Assembly (NCBI GenBank): GCA_022376925.1
Contig: JAIOJX010000001.1
Span: 1,612,001-1,676,000, forward strand
Origin: Tragulus kanchil
Taxonomy: Eukaryota > Chordata > Mammalia > Artiodactyla > Tragulidae
DNA length: 64,000 nucleotides
Direction: 5' to 3'
Below the pieces are notes generated by a model. It saw nothing but the letters and a program-made list of their open reading frames with translations. It ran no database searches and had not been told where the DNA came from. The position numbers and the translations under genes are program-made. Shown here one piece after another: positions 21,797-32,921 of the stretch; the first letter of the stretch is position 1; every line of letters starts with the position of its first letter.

Positions 21797-22210
21797 ACTG
21801 TGGAGAGCAGGGCCAGCTCCGCCTGGGCTAGCAGCGGGTCCCGGGCATCCAGCAGCTCCCCTCCGCTGCCGTTACCTAGTGGGGCAGGTTGAGAGAGGGG
21901 CCGGGGCACAGCTGGGCAGGGGCAGGGGGAGAGGCTCAAGTTACGACGTGCACCCAGCAGGGGCACCTGACCCAAGCCGCTCAGGCAGAGCTGGTGCCTG
22001 GGCAGCCGTCCACCTGGGCCTTCTGCCTCCCAGCAGCCCCAGCCCCCGGTGAATAATAGGGCAAGGCTCTCCGCTCCCCGCACCAGTAGCCTGGGGAACA
22101 GGGGCTTCTTGGCTTCATCCCACCCTGCCCGACTCTTTCCAGGGGGGAGGGGGCATGAGCGGGAGCCCAGTGGCCGGCACCTTACCTGAGGTGGTGGGCG
22201 CCACGAGCAT
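21797..22210 (-). pseudogene. AVPR2: Extra AVPR2 exon 1 and start of exon 2
   Basis: Second copy of exon 1 (22210-22186, same ATG and donor) followed by intron 1 and the first 115 nt of exon 2 (21911-21797), which is then cut at the junction of duplication 5. It cannot encode a receptor alone. It could be the true 5' end if the unit at 20687-21761 is the redundant copy. Confidence 0.8.
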
Positions 22211-22874
22211 CCTGGGGGCAGGAGTCCTGAGCACCTGGAGGAGACGGGGTAGTGAGCTCGGCCTCCCCCCTGAGGGGCCAGCCGTGCTGCCCAGAGTCTC
22301 TGGACAGGGGTCCTTAAAGCGTCGCCGGGGTGGGGGTGGGGTGGGGGGTCTCTGTGTGTGTTCATTCCTGTGATCAGCCTCTGGGCTACGGCTTAGCCTA
22401 ATCGATGTTGAGGAGGTCTGGCCACTGGGACAGACGTGGACCTTGGAGCCCAGGCCTGGCCAGGGGAAGATGGAGAGAGGGACAGTCAGACAGATGGACG
22501 AACCCAGACTCAGACCCACCTAGGCAGTCCATGAGAAGAGAGGCAGACGTATGGAGCCCCCCTGCCCTGACAGAGGCCAAGAGAGGCGGCCATTGGAGGG
22601 TTGGGGACAGGGTGGGAAGGCTGCTCTGTCCCTCTTACCTGGCTGGGCTCCTGGGCAGCTGGGCGGCAGCAGGCGCAAAGGTGGCCCGGAGCTCAGATCG
22701 GCTTTCCCTCGCCTGCCCCGCCCCAGCCAGGCCTCTGGGAGTGCCCTGCTCAGAAGGCGCCTTCCTCCCCTCCTCCTTGAGCCTCCACCTCTGGCCTCCT
22801 CTGCGCCCCTTCCTGGCCCTAGCCACCCCAAGTCTGTCCCCAGGGCTCCTGGCTTCCCCTGAGAGGGACCCGAG
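21797..22874. repeat. Tandem duplication 5, copy b
   Basis: Copy of 20687-21761 with a few single-base differences (an extra G near 22330 and an extra AG near 22582). Confidence 0.95.
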
Positions 22875-25280
22875 CCCCACTGAGCTTAGCTTGCTCCAGC
22901 AGTCACCCCAGTGCCCCCACCTGCCCCTACTTCCGCGGGGCCCCTTATTACAGCGTTGGGGCTGTGGAGCTCTGAGTGACCCTGAACTCGCTGTGTCTAT
23001 CTTACACGCAGGAAAGCTCCTGCCGGAAGTGGGTGGGACTGGCAGCACCATGCCGCTGTCGTGGCAAACCTTGACTCCCCTGCCCCAGGCCAGGCTCCTG
23101 CTGGGTCCTGTCCAGGTTTGGGCAAAGCTTCTGAGGTCCCCACGAGGCAGAGGGAGGGCTTCGCCCCAGCGGACGAAGGAAGGCCCCTCCCCTCCTCAGT
23201 TAGGCCTCCCGGAGATGAGGGACAGGAGGGGATGGAGTGGAGCGGGCTCAAGCCAGGGACACCCACCCACCCTTTTCCTGCCCCCTTTCCTGCAGCCACC
23301 TGTCCCAGGAGGCGGGGCTGCCCCAGCCGCCTCCCTCTCTCCCCGCTCCCATGGCCGCTCCCTCCCTCCTCTCCCCGCTTCAGGCTCCAGGACCTCCTCC
23401 CTGCCCCAGCCCATCTTTCCCCCATCACAGGCCACAGGCCCTGGCTACCCTCAGTCCAGGCTGGCCCAGCCGAGCCCAAGACCACGGCCCGCAGGCCGTG
23501 CAGAGCCTGGCTCTGGGCTGAGACTGACCGTTTCTTCCTGTGTCTCTGTCTTCTCTGTCGACCCGCGAGGCTAGAGACCAAACCAGCCTCACCCGGAGCA
23601 GGCGCGAGTACAGCCCAGACCGGCCTCCTCTTCCCGGCCAGAGTCAGGACGGATGTCACCCAGCCCGCCCGGCGCACACCCGTACACAGCACGCCCACTC
23701 ACGCCAGGTTCAGTGTTCACACAGCATGCTGCGCACACACACACACACACACACACACTGCTTGTACACGTGCTCTGCAGCCCACACCACCACAGGACAC
23801 ATAGAGATTGTCATGTTTTTCCTGTTGGGAAATGAGCTGTGGAATACCAACACCCTACCTCTGAACACATCAGCCACAGCCCCTAAGAACAGGAGCGTCC
23901 TCACTTTCTACCTGTATCTAGTTATTAACCCAGGAGCGTAGAAGCAACTTCTCAGCTGCCATCTAGATCAACACAAAGCGTAGAAAGTGGGAGTTCCCAG
24001 GCAGGACTGTAGAGCAGAGTTTTCAAAGGAAAACTCTGAGCCACTGGGAAGAAGTCACACCGCACCCCAGTTTGAGCAAACAGTAGGAGAGCGTATCGGG
24101 CAGGGGAGCCTGGGGCCGCTGAACCCCAGCACCGATGTCCGTCCGCTGTGCCTTTCTTTCCTTGCGCCCCCATGTGCCTCACAGGCCCCAGTCCCGAGAC
24201 TCTCCCAGCCTCGCTGGTGCCCTCCCTCATCAGCTTGGGGACTTGAGGCACCTGCAGAGGAGCTCATGTCCCTGCTTTGCCACTCCCCCACTGTTTGACT
24301 CTCAAAGGCTGTGACCAGCCCTCTGTGACTCAACTTCCCCCCTATACAATGGGCATCCAGTGACTGAAAAGTGAGCTGCAATGAGCTCAGCTTGTGAGCT
24401 CAGTGACGGAGCTGGCAGGTGCCGAGGCGCCTTCTTGAGCGCGTCTTGGGCTGCACTGGAAGCGGTCCCAGCCTCATCGCCTCTTTACAGGGTTCTCTGC
24501 CCAGACCCGAAAGAGGCTGCACAGGGCTGGATCCCGGGGGAGAGCTGGTGCAGGGCCGGGGCCATCTCTGCTCCCAGGGCTCCTTGTTTCCTGCTGTCAA
24601 CGCCAGGGAATAGTCTGGTGGAGAAGGCCCCTCCCTGTGGCTTTCTCTGGGTCCCAAGAAGCAAGGGAAGGGATCTGTGGGTGTAATGGGAGACAAGTGC
24701 TGGGGACCTTTGTGAAGGAGAGAGAGTCCCCTAGACCAGCGGCTGTGCCTGAAGAGAGAGTCCAGCTTCCCCGCTCCCCACCTGAGAGTCCCCCTCCCTG
24801 GGGTTTAGGGACCCCTGGTGCACATGACAGCCTGGCCAAAGACCTCTCCGAGGGAGCTGCCGAGTAGCCTCGGGTGGCCTCAGGCCTGGGGCAGCACTGA
24901 GCAGGTGCCCTCTCCGCCCCGCCAGCCCCTTCCCCAGCACAGCCTCTCTGCCATGCCAAGGACCATTTCCCTCTAGGGTTCTGTAGGTGGCCAAGGAGTG
25001 GGCCCTGAGCTCCCCCAGCCCAGCGTCTGAGCAGAAGGCAGAAGGAGGCCATCCCCCAGGTGCCCAGTGCCAGAGCAGGGGTGGGGGTGGGGGTTGGAGC
25101 AGCAGGACCCAGATGGCCTCATCTTGCTCTGTCACTGGCTCTCAGGAACCAGGACCATTTGTCCAGCAGGCGCAGTGGCCCTGGCCCACAGACGTGCGGG
25201 AACGCAGCGGGTGGGGGCAGGACCCAGAGCCTCACTGGAGTGAGGGCTTGCGCAGAGCGGCCTGCGGGCCAGCAGCAGGT
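22875..25280. other. Intergenic AVPR2-L1CAM, no gene seen
   Basis: Unique GC-rich sequence upstream of AVPR2, followed by less GC-rich DNA. It contains a (CA)n run at 23733-23758. Overlapping open frames on both strands have no recognisable domain. AVPR2 promoter elements should lie at its left end, but I could not recognise a TATA box. Confidence 0.6.
23733..23758. repeat. (CA)n microsatellite
   Basis: An uninterrupted CA dinucleotide run of about 13 units upstream of AVPR2; likely length-polymorphic. Confidence 0.9.
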
Positions 25281-25816
25281 TGTTGCTGTTCAGTGTCTAA
25301 GTCGTGTCTGACTTTTTGTGACCCCATGGATGCAGCGCGCCAGGCTTCCCTGTCCTTCATTATCTCCCTGAGTTGCTCTAAGTCCTCTCCATTGAGTCAG
25401 TGATGCCATCTACCCATCTCAGCCTCTGCTGCCCCCTTCTCCTCCCGTCCTCAGTCTTCCCCAGCATCAGGGTCTTTTCCGAGTTGTCTCTTCGCATCTG
25501 GTGGCCAAAGTATTGGAGCTTCAGCTTCAGCATCCGTCCTTCCAATGAATAGTCAGGGTTGATTTCCTTTAGGGCTGACTGGTTTGATCTCCTTGAAGCC
25601 CAAGGGCCTCTCCAGAGTCTTCTCCAGCACCACAGTTCCAAGGCACCAGCTCTTCGGCGCCCAGCCTTCTCTGTGGTCCAGCTCTCTCATCCATACACGA
25701 CTGCTGGGAAAACCATAGCTTTGACTATATGGACCTTTGTTGGCAAAGTGATGTCTCTGCTTTTGAATATGCTGTCTAGGCTTGTCATAGCTTTTCTTCC
25801 AACGAGCAAGCGTCTT
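25281..25816 (-). mobile_element. BovB (RTE) LINE, 3' end, antisense
   Basis: Minus-strand translation gives the RTE reverse-transcriptase C-terminal region (ELWCWRRLWR, RRSNQSALKEINPDYSLEG, LKLQYFGHQMRR). It is broken and non-functional. The part from 25538 is repeated at 26654-26932 by duplication 6. Confidence 0.9.
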
Positions 25817-26637
25817 TTATTTTTTTATTTATTTTGGCATTCGTAAAATGTCTTTTATTATTCTTAGCAGGATTAACTTTGAAGGAATAGGAAGATATCA
25901 TACTTTTTTACAGACAATATATAGATGTTGTACATAATTAACAATAACTTAATTCACTAATCAAAGTAAAACAAGCTGGATAAAACATAAAACCAGAGGA
26001 TACTGCTGATTCTTCTTTTTACATGGACACGGGTACAAAATAAGTTACTTCTGGCATGGACTGCATTTGCGCATGGACTGCATTTGCACAGTCGCCTCCA
26101 GCACCGGGCCCCTGCCAGCCCCTGCGCGCTGCGCTGCCGCTGCCGCTGCCCCCAGAATCTCAGCGCAGACACGGTTATGTACAGCTGCGCCTTGCGAAGG
26201 GTCCAGACGGCCACAACGCACGGCGCAGGAACCCAGCAGGGCGGCGGCCTTGCCTCGGTCCAGGCTCTGGCCCACCCCCAGCTCCTGTGACCGCCTCCTA
26301 CCAGCTCAGCCCTTCTAAGCCTGGAGCAGCCAGGGGCCCCGCTCTGGCCCCGGGTCCCCTCTGAGGACCCTGTGATCTGAGAGCTTGTCCAGTCGCAGGC
26401 TTGGTTTGTCGATTTTAGTCCTTTCCACAGCAAGGGCTTTCTTGACAATGCACAGTTGACTGGATCCAAAGTAAGTTTAAAACAGAAACAACTGCAGCTT
26501 CCCTGGTGGTCCAGTGGGTAAAGAGTCTGCCTTGCAGTGCAAGGGGCACCGGTTTGATTTGTGGCCGGGAAGATCCCACGGCCACCCAATGGCTGGACCG
26601 TTGTGTCCAATTGTGCACCAGCACTCTGAAGCGCATG
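25538..26637. repeat. Tandem duplication 6, copy a
   Basis: Direct repeat of 26654-27757, period 1116 bp: BovB end, retroposed cDNA and the head of a CHR SINE. The copies differ in a GCC/GCT-rich tract (26127 against 27240). Confidence 0.95.
25817..26490 (-). pseudogene. Unidentified retroposed cDNA (copy at 26933-27597)
   Basis: Read on the minus strand, a GC-rich segment with coding character passes into an AU-rich 3'-UTR-like segment. That segment ends with AATAAAAGACATTTTACGA and an A-rich run of the AAATAAATAAA kind, as expected of a processed mRNA copied into DNA. I do not recognise the source gene. A minus-strand frame at 26045-26275 stops just before the UTR-like part. The second copy is due to duplication 6. 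Confidence 0.5.
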
Positions 26638-26653
26638 GGGGGTACCAGTGGGG

Positions 26654-27757
26654 CCTTCCAATGAATAGTCAGGGTTGATTTCCTTTAGGGCTGACTGGTT
26701 TGATCTCCTTGAAGCCCAAGGGCCTCTCCAGAGTCTTCTCCAGCACCACAGTTCCAAGGCACCAGCTCTTCGGCGCCCAGCCTTCTCTGTGGTCCAGCTC
26801 TCTCATCCATACACGACTGCTGGGAAAACCATAGCTTTGACTATATGGACCTTTGTTGGCAAAGTGATGTCTCTGCTTTTGAATATGCTGTCTAGGCTTG
26901 TCATAGCTTTTCTTCCAACGAGCAAGCGTCTTTTATTTTTTTATTTATTTTGGCATTCGTAAAATGTCTTTTATTATTCTTAGCAGGATTAACTTTGAAG
27001 GAATAGGAAGATATCATACTTTTTTACAGACAATATATAGATGTTGTACATAATTAACAATAACTTAATTCACTAATCAAAGTAAAACAAGCTGGATAAA
27101 ACATAAAACCAGAGGATACTGCTGATTCTTCTTTTTACATGGACACGGGTACAAAATAAGTTACTTCTGGCATGGACTGCATTTGCGCATGGACTGCATT
27201 TGCACAGTCGCCTCCAGCACCGGGCCCCTGCCAGCCCCTGCGCCGCTGCCGCTGCCGCTGCCGCTGCCCCCAGAATCTCAGCGCAGACACGGTTATGTAC
27301 AGCTGCGCCTTGCGAAGGGTCCAGACGGCCACAACGCACGGCGCAGGAACCCAGCAGGGCGGCGGCCTTGCCTCGGTCCAGGCTCTGGCCCACCCCCAGC
27401 TCCTGTGACCGCCTCCTACCAGCTCAGCCCTTCTAAGCCTGGAGCAGCCAGGGGCCCCGCTCTGGCCCCGGGTCCCCTCTGAGGACCCTGTGATCTGAGA
27501 GCTTGTCCAGTCGCAGGCTTGGTTTGTCGATTTTAGTCCTTTCCACAGCAAGGGCTTTCTTGACAATGCACAGTTGACTGGATCCAAAGTAAGTTTAAAA
27601 CAGAAACAACTGCAGCTTCCCTGGTGGTCCAGTGGGTAAAGAGTCTGCCTTGCAGTGCAAGGGGCACCGGTTTGATTTGTGGCCCGGGAAGATCCCACGG
27701 GCCACCCAATGGCTGGACCGTTGTGTCCAATTGTGCACCAGCACTCTGAAGCGCATG
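26654..27757. repeat. Tandem duplication 6, copy b
   Basis: Downstream copy of 25538-26637. It continues into the complete CHR SINE. Confidence 0.95.
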
Positions 27758-27880
27758 CGCCGAGGGCCAGTGCTCTGCACCGAGAGGGGCCACTGCAATG
27801 GGAGGACCACACAGGCCAAGGAATAAAGACGGATGAAAATAGAGAAAGAACCAATAAAAGAGGCCAAAAATTAAAAAAAA
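27614..27880 (+). mobile_element. CHR-type SINE, GC-rich subfamily, sense
   Basis: It starts with the tRNA head agcttccctggtggtccag, continues with the same body as the copies at 7899, 32566, 37409, 41210 and 47585, and ends in an A-run. Flanked by agaaacaact at 27602-27611 and 27882-27891. A truncated copy at 26494-26637 is part of duplication 6. Confidence 0.85.
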
Positions 27881-27891
27881 AAGAAACAACT

Positions 27892-27902
27892 GTGTTCGCT
27901 TG

Positions 27903-27948
<46 letters not shown>

Positions 27949-27985
27949 GGCCCCTGCGCAAGGAGGACACGCAAAGTCATGAAAA
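27892..27985 (+). pseudogene. U6 snRNA retropseudogene
   Basis: Matches U6 snRNA from its first base with about five mismatches. The central part from GCACATATACTAAAATTGG to the GCATGGCCCCTGCGC region is intact. It loses the last about 15 bases and ends in an A-rich tail instead of a T-stretch. There is no PSE/TATA promoter upstream; it directly follows a SINE. Flanked by agaaacaact at 27882-27891 and 27993-28002, so it is a retroposed copy. Confidence 0.88.
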
Positions 27986-28002
27986 AAGAAGAAGAAACAA
28001 CT

Positions 28003-28970
28003 AACTCATCAGTGAGCTACGCTTATGCACGTTTTCTCTTTTGTATTTTTACCTCTTGTCTCTGATTTGGAGAGGAGGAGGGTCAGGGGTTAGCAGAGAA
28101 AGGACGTGTGTACAGAGGGCACCTGGCCGAGGTGGCAACGGAGGCTCAGGGCCATGAAGGGCGCACAGGTCACGCCGGCTTCAGCCTTAGAGCCCGGAGC
28201 AGCCAGGAGACGTTGCCCCCCTCGCAAGAAAACTCTTCCTTCAAGGAGGAAGCGCCTTTTACTTTTATGGCTGCAGTCTCCATCCACAGTGCTTTTGGAG
28301 TCCAGCAGGAATGGAGTGCAAAGGCCTTTGAAGAAGGGAGAAGACCCTTAAAGTCTATTTTAGGGGTGAAAGAGACAGAGGAGCCACCCAGGAGAAAACC
28401 GGAGAGCAGAGCGTCCTGAAGTCGAGAGCGGAGACGTGTGCCCCAGGGAAGGAAGAACAGGAGCAAAGGCTGGGAGGACTGGACTTGACCGGAAAAAAGG
28501 CATACCTGAAAAGTGAATTCTGTTTTATTCTGCGGACTTTTTGACGACTGCATGCTGGGGGGACAGTCTCTCAGAGAGCTCTGAGGGACCGCTCCCAAGA
28601 GATAAGGGAGGAGCCAGGACCTATGGGAACTTTGGCAACCAAAACCAGGGAGTGGCATCGTCAAAAGATTCCTGACAACTCAAGTGACTGAATCCAGCAC
28701 TTTTCGATGTGTGGGAATGGAAGTGACTTTCTTTGTTGACACCAAAAATGGAGAGAGGTGCCCTAACTGTGCACCTGCCCCCTCCGCCCCGGGGTGAGCG
28801 GTGAGCCTCACAGACCATGGCTCCTCCCTGGCGGTGGGAGGGATGAGTGAGCGCTCAGCGAGTGAGACGATGTGACAGGGAAGAAGCAAGGCCCGGCAGC
28901 AGGCCGAGGAGGTGGGAGAGCACTGCCTCAGAGGCTGCGCGCCAAGGGATCACAGGTGCACTGGATCTAA
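28003..28970. other. Intergenic, unclassified
   Basis: Moderately GC-rich DNA with a short BovB-like antisense stretch near 28235-28305 (atggctgcagtc...ttttggagtcc). I recognise no gene. Most of it is repeated at 29325-30075 by duplication 7. Confidence 0.5.
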
Positions 28971-29324
28971 ACACAGGCTTGTGCCGGCGAAGTGACGGCT
29001 CTGCTTTCGAACATACTGTCTAGTCTGTCGTAGCTTTTCTTCCAAGGAGCAAGCGTCTTTCCATTTCATGGCTGCAGTCACCGTCCATTGTAATTTTGGA
29101 GCCCAAGAAAATAAAGTCTGTCACTGTTTTCCATTGTTTGTCATGAAGTGATGGGACCAGATGCCATGACCTTCATTTTTGAAATGTTGAGTTTTAGGCC
29201 AGTTTTTTCACTCTCCTCTTTCACATTCACCAAGAGGCCCTTTAGTTCCTGTTCACTTTCGTCCATAAAGGTGGTGTCATCTGCATACCTGAGGTTACTG
29301 ATATTTCTCCCAGCAATCTTTTTT
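28218..29324. repeat. Tandem duplication 7, copy a
   Basis: Direct repeat of 29325-30431, period 1107 bp; intergenic DNA plus part of a BovB reverse-transcriptase region. The junction is direct, at a T-run. Confidence 0.95.
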
Positions 29325-30431
29325 GCCCCTCGCAAGAAAACTCTTCCTTCAAGGAGGAAGCGCCTTTACTTTTATGGCTGCAGTCTCCATCCACAGTGCT
29401 TTTGGAGTCCAGCAGGAATGGAGTGCAAAGGCCTTTGAAGAAGGGAGAAGACCCTTAAAGTCTATTTTAGGGGTGAAAGAGACAGAGGAGCCACCCAGGA
29501 GAAAACCGGAGAGCAGAGCGTCCTGAAGTCGAGAGCGGAGACGTGTGCCCCAGGGAAGGAAGAACAGGAGCAAAGGCTGGGAGGACTGGACTTGACCGGA
29601 AAAAAGGCATACCTGAAAAGTGAATTCTGTTTTATTCTGCGGACTTTTTGACGACTGCATGCTGGGGGGACAGTCTCTCAGAGAGCTCTGAGGGACCGCT
29701 CCCAAGAGATAAGGGAGGAGCCAGGACCTATGGGAACTTTGGCAACCAAAACCAGGGAGTGGCATCGTCAAAAGATTCCTGACAACTCAAGTGACTGAAT
29801 CCAGCACTTTTCGATGTGTGGGAATGGAAGTGACTTTCTTTGTTGACACCAAAAATGGAGAGAGGTGCCCTAACTGTGCACCTGCCCCCTCCGCCCCGGG
29901 GTGAGCGGTGAGCCTCACAGACCATGGCTCCTCCCTGGCGGTGGGAGGGATGAGTGAGCGCTCAGCGAGTGAGACGATGTGACAGGGAAGAAGCAAGGCC
30001 CGGCAGCAGGCCGAGGAGGTGGGAGAGCACTGCCTCAGAGGCTGCGCGCCAAGGGATCACAGGTGCACTGGATCTAAACACAGGCTTGTGCCGGCGAAGT
30101 GACGGCTCTGCTTTCGAACATACTGTCTAGTCTGTCGTAGCTTTTCTTCCAAGGAGCAAGCGTCTTTCCATTTCATGGCTGCAGTCACCGTCCATTGTAA
30201 TTTTGGAGCCCAAGAAAATAAAGTCTGTCACTGTTTTCCATTGTTTGTCATGAAGTGATGGGACCAGATGCCATGACCTTCATTTTTGAAATGTTGAGTT
30301 TTAGGCCAGTTTTTTCACTCTCCTCTTTCACATTCACCAAGAGGCCCTTTAGTTCCTGTTCACTTTCGTCCATAAAGGTGGTGTCATCTGCATACCTGAG
30401 GTTACTGATATTTCTCCCAGCAATCTTTTTT
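29325..30431. repeat. Tandem duplication 7, copy b
   Basis: Downstream copy of 28218-29324, running on into the SINE-interrupted BovB element. Confidence 0.95.
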
Positions 30432-30770
30432 TTTAAAAAAAACAATTATTTTTATTTATTTATCTATTTTTGACTATTCTGGGTTTTCCCTGCTGCCACA
30501 AGCTCTTCTCTAGCTGCAGGGAGTGGGGGCTCCTCTCTAGTTGAGGTGAGCAGGCTTGTTGCGGTGCCTTCTCTCGCTGTGGAACTCGGGCTCTAGGGCA
30601 CATGGGCTCCGTAGTTGTGGCTCTGAGGCTCTAGAGCACAGGCTCTACAGTTGTGGCTCACGAGCTTTGTTACTCCGCGGCATGTGGGATCTTCCTGGAT
30701 GAGGGATTGAACCTGTGTCTCCTGTATTGGCAGGCGAACTCTTTACCCCTGAGCTACCAGGGAAGTCCCT
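30428..30770 (-). mobile_element. CHR-1 SINE inserted in BovB
   Basis: Antisense full-length type (poly(T) at left, tRNA head gagctaccagggaagtccct at right), inserted in the BovB reverse transcriptase. Flanking duplication ctcccagcaatctt at 30414-30427 and 30771-30784. Confidence 0.9.
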
Positions 30771-30784
30771 CTCCCAGCAATCTT

Positions 30785-30934
30785 TTTTTTTTTTTTTTTT
30801 TTAAATATTTATTTATTTGGCTGTTCTGGGTCATAGTTGCAGTATGTGGGATCTAGCTCCCTGACCAGGGATCGAACCCAGGCCCCCTGCACTGGGAGCT
30901 TGGAGTCTTAGCCACTGGACCACCAGAGAAGCCC
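30785..30934 (-). mobile_element. CHR-2-like SINE at the same target site
   Basis: A second antisense SINE with its own poly(T) and tRNA head. It uses the identical target string ctcccagcaatctt (30771-30784 and 30935-30948). Confidence 0.9.
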
Positions 30935-32226
30935 CTCCCAGCAATCTTGATTCCAACTTGTGCTTCATCCAGCCCGGCATTTTGCATGATGTACTCTGTA
31001 TGGAAGTTAAATAAGCAGGGTGTAAGCCTGGATGTGCTCCTTTTGCAATTTGGAACCAGTCCATTGTTCCATGTCCGGTTCTAACTGTTGCTTCTTGACC
31101 TGCACACAGGTTTCTCAGGAGGCAGGTGAGGTGGTCTGGTATTCCCTTTATTCTCTTTAAGAATTTCCCACAGTTTGTTGTGATCCACAGTCAAAGGCTT
31201 TAGCATAGTCAATAAAGCAGACGTAGATGTTTTTCTGGAATTCTCTTGATTTTCCTATGATCCAATGGATGTTGGCAATTTGACTTCTGGTTCCTCTGCT
31301 TTTGTAAACTCAGCCTGTATATCTGGAAGTTCTCGATCCTGCTATTGAAACCTATCTTGGAGGGTTTTGAGCTAGCATGTGAAATGAGCTCAGTGATGCG
31401 GTAGTTTGCGCCCTGGGACAGACAGCTTCTACGATAGGGTTCAGTTGATGAGGAGCGGTCCGCATTCCCACCAGCACAGTTCCATTTGCTCCGCATCCTC
31501 ACCAGCACTTGCTGTGATCAAGTCTGTCATTTTCCTTTAGCCTCTTTCATTTTTAACCATTTAAGTGGTGCTTTTTTCAGATTTCATTTTGCATTTTCTT
31601 TTGACTGATGATGGTGAGGATCTTTTCATATACTTACTTTCCAGTTGTCTATATTTGGTGAAGTATCTAGTCCAGTCTTTCGTCCTTTTTAAAAGTTTTC
31701 TCAAAAGTCTTTTTTTTCCATTTTGAGTGTATTTTGGATACAAGTCCTCCAACTGAAAGTTTTGCAAGTATTTTCTCCCACCCTGTGGCGAATGTTTTAA
31801 ATTTTGACAAAGCCTAATTTTATTTTTTTCTATCAGAGTTCGTGTTTTTTTGTGTCCTATCTAAAAAGCCTTTGCATAATACACTGCCACAAACATATTC
31901 TCCTATAATTCCTTCTGGAAGGGTTATATTTCTAGTTCTTTCATTTAGGTCTGTGACTCATTTTGAGTTGAATCTTGTGCATAGTATGAGGTAAAAGTCT
32001 GGGTTCCCTCTTTTCTGTGTGGCTACAAATTGTTCTAGAACCATTGGTTCAGAAGACTGTCCTTTTTCGCCTTGGATTACCTTGTACCTTTCCTGAAAAT
32101 TGATCATATGTGTGTGGGTCTATTTTTTCAGAACTCTCATTTCTGTTCCTTTGATCTCTCTGTCTATCCTGATACCTTATCCCAAGGCTACACTGTCTTT
32201 TTTTTTTTTTTTAATGATTGATTGCT

Positions 32227-32557
32227 TCCTCTTTTTTTTAAACAATTCCATTTATGTATTTATTTTTGGCTATTCTGGGTTTTTACTGCTGCCACAGGCT
32301 CTTCTCTAGTTGCAGGGTGTGGGGCTCCTCTCTAGTTGAGGTGAGCAGGCTTCTTATTGCGGTGACTTCTCTTGTGGTGGAACTCGGGCTCTAGGGCACA
32401 TGGGCTCCAGTAGCTGGGGCCCATGAGCTCCATAGTTGTGGGTCACGGGCTTAGCTGCTCCTCAACATGTGGAATCTTCCTGGATCGGGGATGGAACATG
32501 TGTCTCCTGCATTGGCAGGCAGGCTCTTTACCACTGAGCTACCAGGGAAGCCCCGAC
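32227..32557 (-). mobile_element. CHR-1 SINE, antisense
   Basis: The head at the right end reads gagctaccagggaagcccc. It is bounded by tgattgct at 32219-32226 and 32558-32565. Confidence 0.85.
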
Positions 32558-32565
32558 TGATTGCT

Positions 32566-32903
32566 GCCTTTTTTTTTTTTTTAAGATTTATTTATTTATT
32601 TATTATTTTGGGCGGGGGGTCGGGTTGGGGAGGGAGGGGGTGGGCGGGCCACTTCTATTGGTCTTTCATTTCTCTGTTTTCATCTGTCTTTGTTCTTTGG
32701 CTCCTGCGGGCCTCCCATCGCGGTGGCATCCGTCATCGCAGAGCGCCGGCTCTGGGCGCATGCGCTCCAGAGCTCCGGCTTGGTAATGGGACACATCGGT
32801 CCAGCCGCTCCACGGCACGTGGGATCTTCCCAGGCCAACCGGCGCCCCTTGCACTGCAAGGCGGTGTCCTTACCTTACCCACTGGACCACCAGGGGAAGC
32901 CCC
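32566..32903 (-). mobile_element. CHR-type SINE, GC-rich subfamily, same target site
   Basis: Poly(T), then the GC-rich body (gggcgggccacttctattgg), then head ggaccaccaggggaagcccc. The target string tgattgct occurs again at 32904-32911. Confidence 0.85.
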
Positions 32904-32921
32904 TGATTGCTTTTTGATTTA

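Larger units (their letters stand above)
28975..31420 (-). mobile_element. BovB LINE, antisense, interrupted
   Basis: Minus-strand translation of 29141-29335 (repeated at 30248-30445) shows the reverse-transcriptase core NLRYADDTTFMDESEQELKG followed by KTGLKLNISKMKVMASGPIT. The YADD catalytic motif is preserved, but the element is broken. It is interrupted by two SINEs at 30428-30934 and inflated by tandem duplication 7. Confidence 0.9.

Noticed and set aside
22405..23574. A 389-codon plus-strand ORF upstream of AVPR2
   Set aside because: It is antisense to AVPR2 upstream sequence, crosses duplication 5, is Pro/Ser/Arg-rich without a domain, and overlaps other long frames; typical of GC-rich non-coding DNA.
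27892..27985. Functional U6 snRNA gene
   Set aside because: It lacks the 3' end and the T-stretch terminator, has an A-rich tail and target-site duplications, and has no upstream PSE/TATA.
29141..29335. Active reverse transcriptase
   Set aside because: The YADD core is visible, but the BovB element is interrupted by two SINEs and lacks a continuous frame.
30700..30770. tRNA-like sequences with A and B boxes at many SINE heads
   Set aside because: They are heads of tRNA-derived SINEs with poly(A/T) tails, not tRNA genes.
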